Of a DNA stretch of 64,000 nt, positions 24,632-29,365 are shown in pieces. The notes beneath the pieces were generated by a model, which saw only the letters and a list, made by a program, of their open reading frames with translations, did no database searches and was not told where the DNA came from. Both the position numbers and the translations under genes were made by a program. Within the stretch, counting starts at the first letter, position 1. Every line of letters starts with the position of its first letter. Source of the DNA: a virus; IMG/VR virus record IMGVR_UViG_3300031997_000001, positions 1-64,000 of that record. The stretch is one strand, 5' to 3'.

Positions 24632-24967
24632 ATGGATCAAGAAATCGTGCGATCGAATCCCGGATTCGCTAAGGCCCGGGATGAAGGCATGGAGGTCGTG
24701 CAGGTCATGGCCCAGATCCAGAAGATCGAGATAGGGGATGTCAAAATCACCTTTTTTGGCGCTAAAGGCGAGCCGCTAAAGCCAGGGGAATTGGCCCGCC
24801 TTCACCGTTGGCAGATCGAAGGGCCTGGAATCGACCCGAATCGTGTCGCAAGCGTCCAGATCCCGAAACTAGATTATAGGGAAAACGGAATTCTGACGCT
24901 CATGGTAGAGATGTACCCGGTCGATCTATTAGCGGCTGCAGAGCCCAAAGCGAAGCCCGCATCCTGA
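24632..24967 (+). CDS. hypothetical protein
   Basis: 111 residues directly after the methyltransferase. Strand-rich middle (IEIGDVKITFFGAKGEPL), Ala/Lys-rich C-terminus. No family recognised. Ends just before the next minus-strand tRNA block. Confidence 0.6.
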   Translation: MDQEIVRSNPGFAKARDEGMEVVQVMAQIQKIEIGDVKITFFGAKGEPLKPGELARLHRWQIEGPGIDPNRVASVQIPKLDYRENGILTLMVEMYPVDLLAAAEPKAKPAS

Positions 24968-24970
24968 TTT

Positions 24971-25056
24971 TGGCGGAGAGCACAGGAGTTGAACCTGTAA
25001 GCCTGTGACGGCTTCCCGCTTCGAACGGGGTGGGCTTGCCAATGCCAAAGCTCTCC
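24971..25056 (-). tRNA. tRNA-Ser (CGA)
   Basis: Long variable arm, acceptor GGAGAGC/GCTCTCC, anticodon loop TTCGAAG, T-loop TTCAACT, G73, CCA encoded. Confidence 0.9.
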
Positions 25057-25058
25057 AA

Positions 25059-25132
25059 TGGTACCCCCGCGAGGAATTGCACCTCGACTTCCACTTCCGC
25101 AGAGTGACGTGCGTCTGTTACACCACGGGGGC
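25059..25132 (-). tRNA. tRNA-Arg (GCG)
   Basis: Acceptor GCCCCCG/CGGGGGT, anticodon arm TCACT-CTGCGGA-AGTGG, T-loop TGCAATT (G55), CCA encoded. A genuine GCG anticodon is unusual for bacteria, which mostly use ACG. Confidence 0.88.
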
Positions 25133-25141
25133 GTTAATGTT

Positions 25142-25227
25142 TGGCGGCGAGTGCGCGAGTTGAACGCGCAAACCCTTACGGGCTTCCCGCTTCAAACGGG
25201 GTGGGCTTGCCAATGCCCAAACTCGCC
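25142..25227 (-). tRNA. tRNA-Ser (TGA)
   Basis: Long variable arm, acceptor GGCGAGT/ACTCGCC, anticodon loop TTTGAAG, T-loop TTCAACT, G73, CCA encoded. Close sequence relative of tRNA-Ser (CGA). Confidence 0.9.
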
Positions 25228-25228
25228 A

Positions 25229-25302
25229 TGGTGCCGGCCCCGGGAATCGCACCCGGACTAGCGGCTTATGAGACCGCCGCACTACTATTATGCTAGGCCG
25301 GC
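25229..25302 (-). tRNA. tRNA-Met (CAT), elongator-like
   Basis: Acceptor GCCGGCC/GGCCGGC fully paired at 1-72, anticodon arm GCGGT-CTCATAA-GCCGC, T-loop TGCGATT (G55), CCA encoded. The paired 1-72 distinguishes it from the initiator-like tRNA at 28158. An Ile-lysidine type cannot be excluded, but a TAT tRNA-Ile already exists. Confidence 0.88.
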
Positions 25303-25544
25303 TAGCTGGCCATCTTTGGCTTGTATTGCGTCTTGCGGAAGTTCTTCCAGGAGCGATCTTCCCTGCTGCTGATGCGCAGGTCATCATAGGAATCGGGCAG
25401 GTACTTCTTGGACCGCTTCCCGCGGTTCCCGCCGTCCGCCAGAGCTCTGATCTCCGGGAACGTGTGCGGGTTCCTGTGGTAGTGACGGCTGGCCCTGTGG
25501 CGGACTGTGCCGATGCCAAGAAGATAAGCAGGCGGTTGGTTCAT
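25302..25544 (-). CDS. small basic hypothetical protein
   Basis: 80 residues, rich in Arg, Lys and His. Stop TAG uses G1 of tRNA-Met. No family recognised. Confidence 0.55.
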   Translation of the reverse strand: MNQPPAYLLGIGTVRHRASRHYHRNPHTFPEIRALADGGNRGKRSKKYLPDSYDDLRISSREDRSWKNFRKTQYKPKMAS

Positions 25545-25560
25545 AACCCACCCTTGAAAA

Positions 25561-25634
25561 TGGGGCCGCCCCCCGGATTCGAACCGAGATCGTCCGGATA
25601 CAGGCCGGAGGTCCTACCGTTGAACGAGGGCGGC
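25561..25634 (-). tRNA. tRNA-Thr (TGT)
   Basis: Acceptor GCCGCCC/GGGCGGC, anticodon arm TCCGG-CCTGTAT-CCGGA with C33, T-loop TTCGAAT, CCA encoded. Its first 21 nt are also the end of the NADAR gene. Confidence 0.88.
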
Positions 25635-26051
25635 GAGCTCTGACCTGACCTTCATGAGGATCTTACCTAGGTGATTTTCGCCCTTACCCCTGCAAACGCC
25701 CCAGAACGTATCTCCCCATGTGTTGCCTTCTACGAGTATTTTATTTCCGGTTGCCAGAAGCTTATCACGGAGCTCGGGATGCCCGAATTTCTGTCTGATG
25801 AGGGCTAGCATGACTCGCAATTTGATCTGTTCCCAGTTGGGTCTGAGGGTCACTTGACGCCCCGCGCGCTTCGCCTTGCCTGGAGTGGGCATCTCGCGGA
25901 TCTTCTGCTGCTCTAATGGGTCCGCCGTCTTGGCCGCCTGGAATGCGTGCTCTACGGAAAGATAGACGTTTCCTTCAAGCACGATAGAGACTGGGTAAAA
26001 GTTCGACAGGAATCTGAATCCGCCCACGAATTCCGAGATCGGGATGTTCAT
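25614..26051 (-). CDS. NADAR family N-glycosidase (YbiA/RibX type)
   Basis: 145 residues, usual size. Family blocks: FLSNFYPV, YLSVEHAFQAAKT, GKAKRAGRQVTLRPNWEQIK, LLATGNKILVEGNTWGDTFWG and NHLGKILMKVR. NADAR proteins cleave N-glycosidic bonds; several remove ADP-ribose from guanine in nucleic acid and counter DarT-type toxins. A phage copy may protect phage DNA from such defence (inference). Ends inside tRNA-Thr. Confidence 0.9.
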   Translation of the reverse strand: MNIPISEFVGGFRFLSNFYPVSIVLEGNVYLSVEHAFQAAKTADPLEQQKIREMPTPGKAKRAGRQVTLRPNWEQIKLRVMLALIRQKFGHPELRDKLLATGNKILVEGNTWGDTFWGVCRGKGENHLGKILMKVRSELAALVQR

Positions 26052-26107
26052 GGCTCTCCTCCTTCCACTTCATTAAAGTAGAAGGTATATGAGAAAGGCA
26101 ATGATTG

Positions 26108-26182
26108 TGGAGCCGGCGGCGGGTGCTGCCCCCGCATCTCCGCATTACCAATGCGGTGCATAGGCTGCTGTGCTACGCCGGC
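26108..26182 (-). tRNA. tRNA-Thr (GGT)
   Basis: Acceptor GCCGGCG/CGCCGGC, anticodon arm CCGCA-TTGGTAA-TGCGG. T-loop GGCAGCA is strongly non-canonical. CCA encoded. Confidence 0.88.
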
Positions 26183-26183
26183 A

Positions 26184-26257
26184 TGGTGCCCACGGCAGGG
26201 GTCGCACCTGCGTCGCATGCGTGTCGAGCATGCATTCTGCTGTTAAACTACGCGGGC
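26184..26257 (-). tRNA. tRNA-Val (GAC)
   Basis: Acceptor GCCCGCG/CGTGGGC, anticodon arm CATGC-TCGACAC-GCATG with C33, T-loop TGCGACC (G55), CCA encoded. Confidence 0.87.
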
Positions 26258-26333
26258 TCGGGACGGCTGGATTTGAACCAGCGATCTCCAGACCCCCAGT
26301 CTGGCGGGGACAACCATGCTCCCCTACGCCCCG
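26258..26333 (-). tRNA. tRNA-Pro (GGG)
   Basis: Acceptor CGGGGCG/CGTCCCG, anticodon arm CCAGA-CTGGGGG-TCTGG, T-loop TTCAAAT, CCA not encoded. Confidence 0.9.
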
Positions 26334-26341
26334 TGAAATGT

Positions 26342-26420
26342 TGGTCGGGGTGGCGAGATTCGGACTCGCGGCCTCTTCCTCCCGAAGGAAGCGCTCTAAA
26401 CCAGGCTGAGCTACACCCCG
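26342..26420 (-). tRNA. tRNA-Pro (CGG)
   Basis: Acceptor CGGGGTG/CACCCCG, anticodon arm CTTCC-TTCGGGA-GGAAG, T-loop TCCGAAT, CCA encoded. Near duplicate of tRNA-Pro (TGG) at 12766 outside the anticodon arm. Confidence 0.92.
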
Positions 26421-26423
26421 TTA

Positions 26424-26494
26424 GGTGAGCGCTGGGACTCGAACCCAGATTAGCAGATCCACAGTCTGCCGTCCTGCCATTGGACGACGCCCAC
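26424..26494 (-). tRNA. tRNA-His (GTG)
   Basis: Acceptor GTGGGCG/CGCTCAC with C73, as expected for His; anticodon arm GCAGA-CTGTGGA-TCTGC, T-loop TTCGAGT. No encoded G-1 pairing with C73 and no CCA. Confidence 0.9.
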
Positions 26495-26506
26495 ATTAAA
26501 TGCTAG

Positions 26507-26577
26507 TCCGCCCTGGTGGTTACGCTCCACCGTAGCCCGCTTATCAAGCGGGTCCTCTTCTATTGAGGTAAGGGCGG
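26507..26577 (-). tRNA. tRNA-Ile (GAT)
   Basis: Acceptor CCGCCCT/AGGGCGG, anticodon arm CCCGC-TTGATAA-GCGGG. T-loop AGCGTAA non-canonical. CCA not encoded. Confidence 0.88.
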
Positions 26578-26651
26578 TGGTGCGGGTAGCCGGAATTGAA
26601 CCGGCGCTTCGGCCTTGGCAAAGCCGCGTACTTCCACTATACGACACCCGC
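26578..26651 (-). tRNA. tRNA-Gly (GCC)
   Basis: Acceptor GCGGGTG/TACCCGC, anticodon arm CGGCT-TTGCCAA-GGCCG, T-loop TTCAATT, CCA encoded. The stop codon of the homing endonuclease upstream lies at positions 13-15. Confidence 0.92.
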
Positions 26652-27296
26652 TTTTAAATCCTGTTTCCAGCATTCCAACCAAGTCATGATTTTCGTAAAC
26701 GTGCGCCAATCACTGTATTCCAGGCGACATAGTCCATGCGGAGATTTGTGCGGCTTTTTGCCAGATCTTTTGTCGCTAACGTTTCTTATTCTTATTTCCG
26801 CGCCTTTTAGAAGGTTCATCCAGAAATTGGCACACTCCGTTTTTTGGTGATCTGGGTAGCAGAAAATTGTTGCAACAACATGGCTTTCCGGATTGAGTCG
26901 CTTGAAAGCCAATAATCCAGCCAGGATCATTGACGGATCGTTGTTTACTATCCCTATATGCCCAGTTTTAAATCCTTCACCCCAATATATTCCGAGAAAA
27001 GCCATGAATCGCGGGTCATTTTTGAGAGTAGCCCAGTCCTTTTTCGATTCCTTCGTTATTTCTTCTTTTCTGCGTTTCCATTTCAGCTCGCCGGCCAGGC
27101 GACCATTTTCCGCATTCTCTTTTATGCGCTTTAATGCGCGTGATTTATCTGATGAGACAGAGATTCTATCTGCGTAATACTTTACGGTTGACTTTGGGCA
27201 ATTGAGAATAGATGAGATTTCTCTTAGGCCATACCCATTTTGTCTGAGTTGCCTAATGCGCTTATTTCTTGACCTAAATGCTTTCCATTCAGCCAT
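26637..27296 (-). CDS. LAGLIDADG-like homing endonuclease with N-terminal HTH
   Basis: 219 residues. Residues about 10-50 form a helix-turn-helix (LRQNGYGLREISSILNCPKSTVKYY). The nuclease part has FLGIYWGEGFKTGHIGIVNNDP, a single LAGLIDADG-type motif with acidic E. A single motif suggests it acts as a dimer. Clearly AT-richer than neighbours; inserted between tRNA-Gln and tRNA-Gly with its stop codon inside the tRNA. Confidence 0.82.
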   Translation of the reverse strand: MAEWKAFRSRNKRIRQLRQNGYGLREISSILNCPKSTVKYYADRISVSSDKSRALKRIKENAENGRLAGELKWKRRKEEITKESKKDWATLKNDPRFMAFLGIYWGEGFKTGHIGIVNNDPSMILAGLLAFKRLNPESHVVATIFCYPDHQKTECANFWMNLLKGAEIRIRNVSDKRSGKKPHKSPHGLCRLEYSDWRTFTKIMTWLECWKQDLKAGVV

Positions 27297-27407
27297 TTGA
27301 ACCTCCGGATATGGATAACGTTATTTTTGATCCGGAGATTCAAATACGGTATGTTATTCCAGCTTAAGACGATGACTTCCGGCATATAGTTCCTTTCGGA
27401 AAGAAGT

Positions 27408-27481
27408 TGGCTCCCTCGGAAGGAGTTGCACCTTCACACTGAGATCCAAAGTCTCATGTGCTGCTATTACACCACGAGGGA
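27408..27481 (-). tRNA. tRNA-Gln (TTG)
   Basis: Acceptor TCCCTCG/CGAGGGA with G73, anticodon arm TGAGA-CTTTGGA-TCTCA, T-loop TGCAACT (G55), CCA encoded. Confidence 0.9.
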
Positions 27482-27482
27482 A

Positions 27483-27568
27483 TGGTCCATGGGGTGGGAA
27501 TCGCACCCACAAAGCCGGAGGCGGTGGATTTACAGTCCACTGAGCTCACTACACTGCTCAACCCATGG
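27483..27568 (-). tRNA. tRNA-Tyr (GTA)
   Basis: Long variable arm, acceptor CCATGGG/CCCATGG, anticodon arm GTGGA-CTGTAAA-TCCAC, T-loop TGCGATT (G55), A73, CCA encoded. Confidence 0.92.
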
Positions 27569-27573
27569 ATATT

Positions 27574-27650
27574 TGGTGGACCCGACCGGCCTCGAACCGG
27601 CGAACCTCCTGCTTGCAAAGCAGGCGCTCTCCCAACTGAGCTACGGGCCC
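27574..27650 (-). tRNA. tRNA-Ala (TGC)
   Basis: Acceptor GGGCCCG/CGGGTCC with G3-U70 (identical to the tmRNA acceptor), anticodon arm CCTGC-TTTGCAA-GCAGG, T-loop TTCGAGG, CCA encoded. Confidence 0.95.
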
Positions 27651-27659
27651 TTGATTTTC

Positions 27660-27734
27660 TGGTGGAGACGCCGGGGGTCGAACCCGGATCTGCTGGTTGC
27701 GGACCAGCCATGTTACCATTGTCACCACGTCCCC
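27660..27734 (-). tRNA. tRNA-Ala (CGC)
   Basis: Acceptor GGGGACG/CGTCTCC with G3-U70, anticodon arm GCTGG-TCCGCAA-CCAGC with C33, CCA encoded. Confidence 0.9.
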
Positions 27735-27735
27735 G

Positions 27736-27811
27736 TGGTGGAGCCGAAGGGATTTGAACCCTCCACCTGCTGAATGCCATTCAGCCGCTCTTCCAAATGA
27801 GCTACGGCCCC
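27736..27811 (-). tRNA. tRNA-Ala (GGC)
   Basis: Acceptor GGGGCCG/CGGCTCC with G3-U70, anticodon arm GCTGA-ATGGCAT-TCAGC, T-loop TTCAAAT, CCA encoded. Confidence 0.92.
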
Positions 27812-27812
27812 A

Positions 27813-27902
27813 GTTCCCCAGTCTGTATCTCTACAGGCTGGGGTCCGTAGAGTCACCGCGTTGGAACCCCACGGTCCTCCTTTCCGCTCCCAATGGGAGC
27901 AA
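27813..27902 (-). repeat. two hairpins between tRNA-Ala and tRNA-Phe
   Basis: CCCCAG...CTGGGG (27815-27842) and GCTCCC-AAT-GGGAGC (27887-27901). They may be processing or transcript-stability elements. No gene seen in this gap. Confidence 0.4.
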
Positions 27903-27913
27903 GGGGTGAAGAT

Positions 27914-27989
27914 TGGTGGGCGGCCCCGGTGTCGCACCGGGCCCTCCTGCTCTTCAGGCAGGCGCTTCCTCTGGGTTAGCTTGCCGCCC
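27914..27989 (-). tRNA. tRNA-Phe (GAA)
   Basis: Acceptor GGGCGGC/GCCGCCC, anticodon arm CCTGC-CTGAAGA-GCAGG, T-loop TGCGACA (G55), CCA encoded. Confidence 0.9.
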
Positions 27990-28017
27990 GTTATTTCTGC
28001 TGGGCTTTGCCCAGGTC

Positions 28018-28156
28018 GTTGTTGGACATGCTCGCCGGAAAGCCCGATTTCCGACGAGCTGTATCACCACCGCGCCGCAGCTCATAATTCCTTACGCTCA
28101 CGTCTCGTCCATATTTCTTCCATAGCATTTCGCGCTAAATGCTACGGGTTGGTGGT
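28018..28156 (-). ncRNA. RNA module D (GGTGATACAG / CATGTCCAACAAC), simple hairpin insert
   Basis: GGTGATACAG (28068-28059) and CATGTCCAACAAC (28030-28018) flank a perfect hairpin (CTCG-CGGAAA with TTTCCG-CGAG). Preceded by other stems such as GCATTT-AGCGCG-AAATGC. Lies between tRNA-fMet and tRNA-Phe. Confidence 0.55.
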
Positions 28157-28157
28157 A

Positions 28158-28233
28158 TGGTGGCGGGGGCGTGAGTTGCACACGCCGCGGTCGGCTTATG
28201 AGGCCGATATGCCCCTACGGGCACCTCCCCGCT
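28158..28233 (-). tRNA. tRNA-Met (CAT), initiator-like
   Basis: AGCGGGG pairs with CCCCGCC except A1 opposite C72, an unpaired 1-72 as in bacterial initiators. Anticodon arm TCGGC-CTCATAA-GCCGA has GC pairs next to the loop. T-loop TGCAACT (G55). CCA encoded. Initiator role is inferred from the 1-72 mismatch. Confidence 0.85.
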
Positions 28234-28236
28234 CTT

Positions 28237-28356
28237 GTTATTGGACATACCGACTCCCACAAAGTGCCGGCGCGGAGAATCCCCCGTATGGGAATCGGCT
28301 GTATCACCTCCGGGGGGCGCCACTGGACGTCGTACAGACGGCACCCAGTGGCGGCA
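28237..28356 (-). ncRNA. RNA module C (GGTGATACAG / TATGTCCAATAAC), long hairpin insert
   Basis: GGTGATACAG (28308-28299) and TATGTCCAATAAC (28249-28237) flank a stem CCGATTCCCA/TGGGAGTCGG. Upstream is a GCCACTGG...CCAGTGGC hairpin. Ends 4 nt before tRNA-fMet. Confidence 0.6.
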
Positions 28357-28369
28357 CCCTTTGGTGGCT

Positions 28370-28530
28370 ATTGATGGACATATCCTACCAGGACTTGAGC
28401 GCTTACCGCACCCGCACCTGGACCTCCGGCTGTCATGGCCGGCGCGCTAATTACGCTATAGGCTGTATCACCCTCGGGGGACTCCTCTCAGGAGGCACTG
28501 AGAAGAATCAGTGCCTTCTGGGAGGCCCCT
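28370..28530 (-). ncRNA. RNA module B with tRNA-like insert
   Basis: GGTGATACAG (28472-28463) and ATATGTCCAT (28383-28374) flank a cloverleaf-like insert (28462-28384): outer stem CCTA/TAGG, D-arm GCG-TAATTAG-CGC, anticodon-like arm CCGGC-CATGACA-GCCGG, and T-stem CCAGG/CCTGG. The T-loop TGC...AAGT is split by a 17-nt hairpin (28413-28397). Upstream hairpin GGCACTGA...TCAGTGCC is shared with module A. The anticodon-like loop lacks U33, so a decoding role is doubtful. Confidence 0.6.
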
Positions 28531-28541
28531 TTGTGGCGGTG

Positions 28542-28740
28542 GTTATTGGACATACTGCTTTGACCAGGCGCTCTACCGTTGAGCTACAAGCCCACAAGGT
28601 GTCCTTGTCAGGGCACCTTGTGGGCTCGGTAGGAGTCGAACCTACTACCTCCTGGGTTTCGGCAGCTGTATCACCCTTAGGAAGCCCCTGAAGAGGCACT
28701 GAATGAACAGTGCCTTTTGCGGGGCTCCTTCGTGGCAAAT
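28542..28740 (-). ncRNA. RNA module A carrying the permuted tRNA
   Basis: GGTGATACAG (28675-28666) and TATGTCCAATAAC (28554-28542) flank stem CTGC/GCAG (28665-28662/28558-28555), inside which the permuted tRNA (28562-28655) is set. Upstream hairpin GGCACTG-TTCATT-CAGTGCC, enclosed by GCCCC/GGGGC. The start overlaps the end of the 28677 gene. Confidence 0.65.
28562..28655 (-). tRNA. circularly permuted tRNA gene (3' half before 5' half)
   Basis: In transcript order: 3' anticodon strand CCAGG, variable AGGTA, T-arm GTAGG-TTCGACT-CCTAC, acceptor CGAGCCC, A73 (28621); then a 27-nt linker whose ends pair as ACAAGGTG/CACCTTGT; then acceptor GGGCTTG (28593-28587), TA, D-arm GCTC-AACGGTA-GAGC, G26, anticodon strand CCTGG, and TC (32-33). 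All cloverleaf stems pair perfectly once the halves are rejoined. The linker hairpin stacks on the acceptor stem. The break lies in the anticodon loop, so the anticodon cannot be read without knowing the junction; the flanking bases allow GAA or AAA. Confidence 0.75.
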
Positions 28741-28958
28741 TGGATGGGGCAGACGATCCAGACCGTCCGGCCCTTTTGGACTACCAGCTTTTGAGAGTCA
28801 ACCGATATGCCCCAACATTTAGGGCAGACTGGATGCCTCTCTCCGCATATCGTACAGATGCAGCCTTTCTTGTCCAGCCAAAGCTTCTCGCCGCCGCAGA
28901 TGCAACACTCGAATCTCTGCGGCGACGTCTGCAGGTCTGAAAAGCCGAATTCCGTCAT
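28677..28958 (-). CDS. zinc-ribbon hypothetical protein
   Basis: 93 residues from ATG 28958 (GAGGTG upstream). Three Cys pairs: CCICGGEK, CICTICGE, CPKCWG, a two-zinc ribbon of rubredoxin type. The last 20 codons overlap the hairpins that start RNA module A, so either the C-terminus or the RNA start is uncertain. Confidence 0.6.
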   Translation of the reverse strand: MTEFGFSDLQTSPQRFECCICGGEKLWLDKKGCICTICGERHPVCPKCWGISVDSQKLVVQKGRTVWIVCPIQFATKEPRKRHCSFSASSGAS

Positions 28959-28977
28959 GGTGCACCTCAAAGGAAAA

Positions 28978-29051
28978 TGGCCGCCCCGGGAGGAATCGGA
29001 CCTCCTCTTCCTCTTTCAGAGAGAGGCGTCATGCCGGTAGACCACAGGGCG
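28978..29051 (-). tRNA. tRNA-Gln (CTG)
   Basis: Acceptor CGCCCTG/CGGGGCG, G73, anticodon arm CCTCT-CTCTGAA-AGAGG, T-loop TCCGATT, CCA encoded. Confidence 0.9.
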
Positions 29052-29052
29052 G

Positions 29053-29128
29053 TGGCGGCGCCAACGGGTGCTGACCCCGTACCCCGTGCGTGACAAGCAC
29101 GTGTGCAGATCCGCTACACCATGGCGCC
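29053..29128 (-). tRNA. tRNA-Asp (GTC)
   Basis: Acceptor GGCGCCA/TGGCGCC, G73, anticodon arm CGTGC-TTGTCAC-GCACG. T-loop GTCAGCA non-canonical. CCA encoded. Confidence 0.9.
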
Positions 29129-29133
29129 GAAAA

Positions 29134-29207
29134 TGGCGGGCTCGGGAGGTTATGCTCCTCCGCTGCTGGACTTGGAAACCAGCCGACTGCTGTTATCTTA
29201 CGAGCCC
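29134..29207 (-). tRNA. tRNA-Trp (CCA)
   Basis: Acceptor GGGCTCG/CGAGCCC, G73. Anticodon stem CTGG/CCAG with a T-T mismatch closing loop TTCCAAG. T-loop AGCATAA non-canonical. CCA encoded. Confidence 0.87.
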
Positions 29208-29208
29208 G

Positions 29209-29279
29209 AGCACCTTGCGGGAGTCGCACCCGCACCTCGACCTTGGGAAGGTCGCGTCCTCCTGCTAGACGAAAGGTGC
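29209..29279 (-). tRNA. tRNA-Gly (CCC)
   Basis: Acceptor GCACCTT/AAGGTGC, anticodon arm CGACC-TTCCCAA-GGTCG, T-loop TGCGACT (G55). CCA not encoded. Confidence 0.9.
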
Positions 29280-29291
29280 AACGAATGTTTC

Positions 29292-29365
29292 TGGTGCGGG
29301 TAGCGGGAATCGAACCCGCGCTTCAACCTTGGAAGAGTCGCGCGCTACCATTACGCCATACCCGC
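29292..29365 (-). tRNA. tRNA-Gly (TCC)
   Basis: Acceptor GCGGGTA/TACCCGC, anticodon arm CGACT-CTTCCAA-GGTTG, T-loop TTCGATT, CCA encoded. First tRNA of the minus-strand array. Confidence 0.93.

Noticed and set aside
28661-28676. Hammerhead ribozyme core (TGATA ... GAAAC) in module A
   Set aside because: GAAAC is not shared by modules B-D and the CUGAUGA box is not matched, so the resemblance is chance.
28018-28740. Group I intron in a tRNA
   Set aside because: The halves of unit A are in the wrong order for a normal intron, the conserved P/Q/R/S core elements were not found, and two of four modules hold no tRNA at all.
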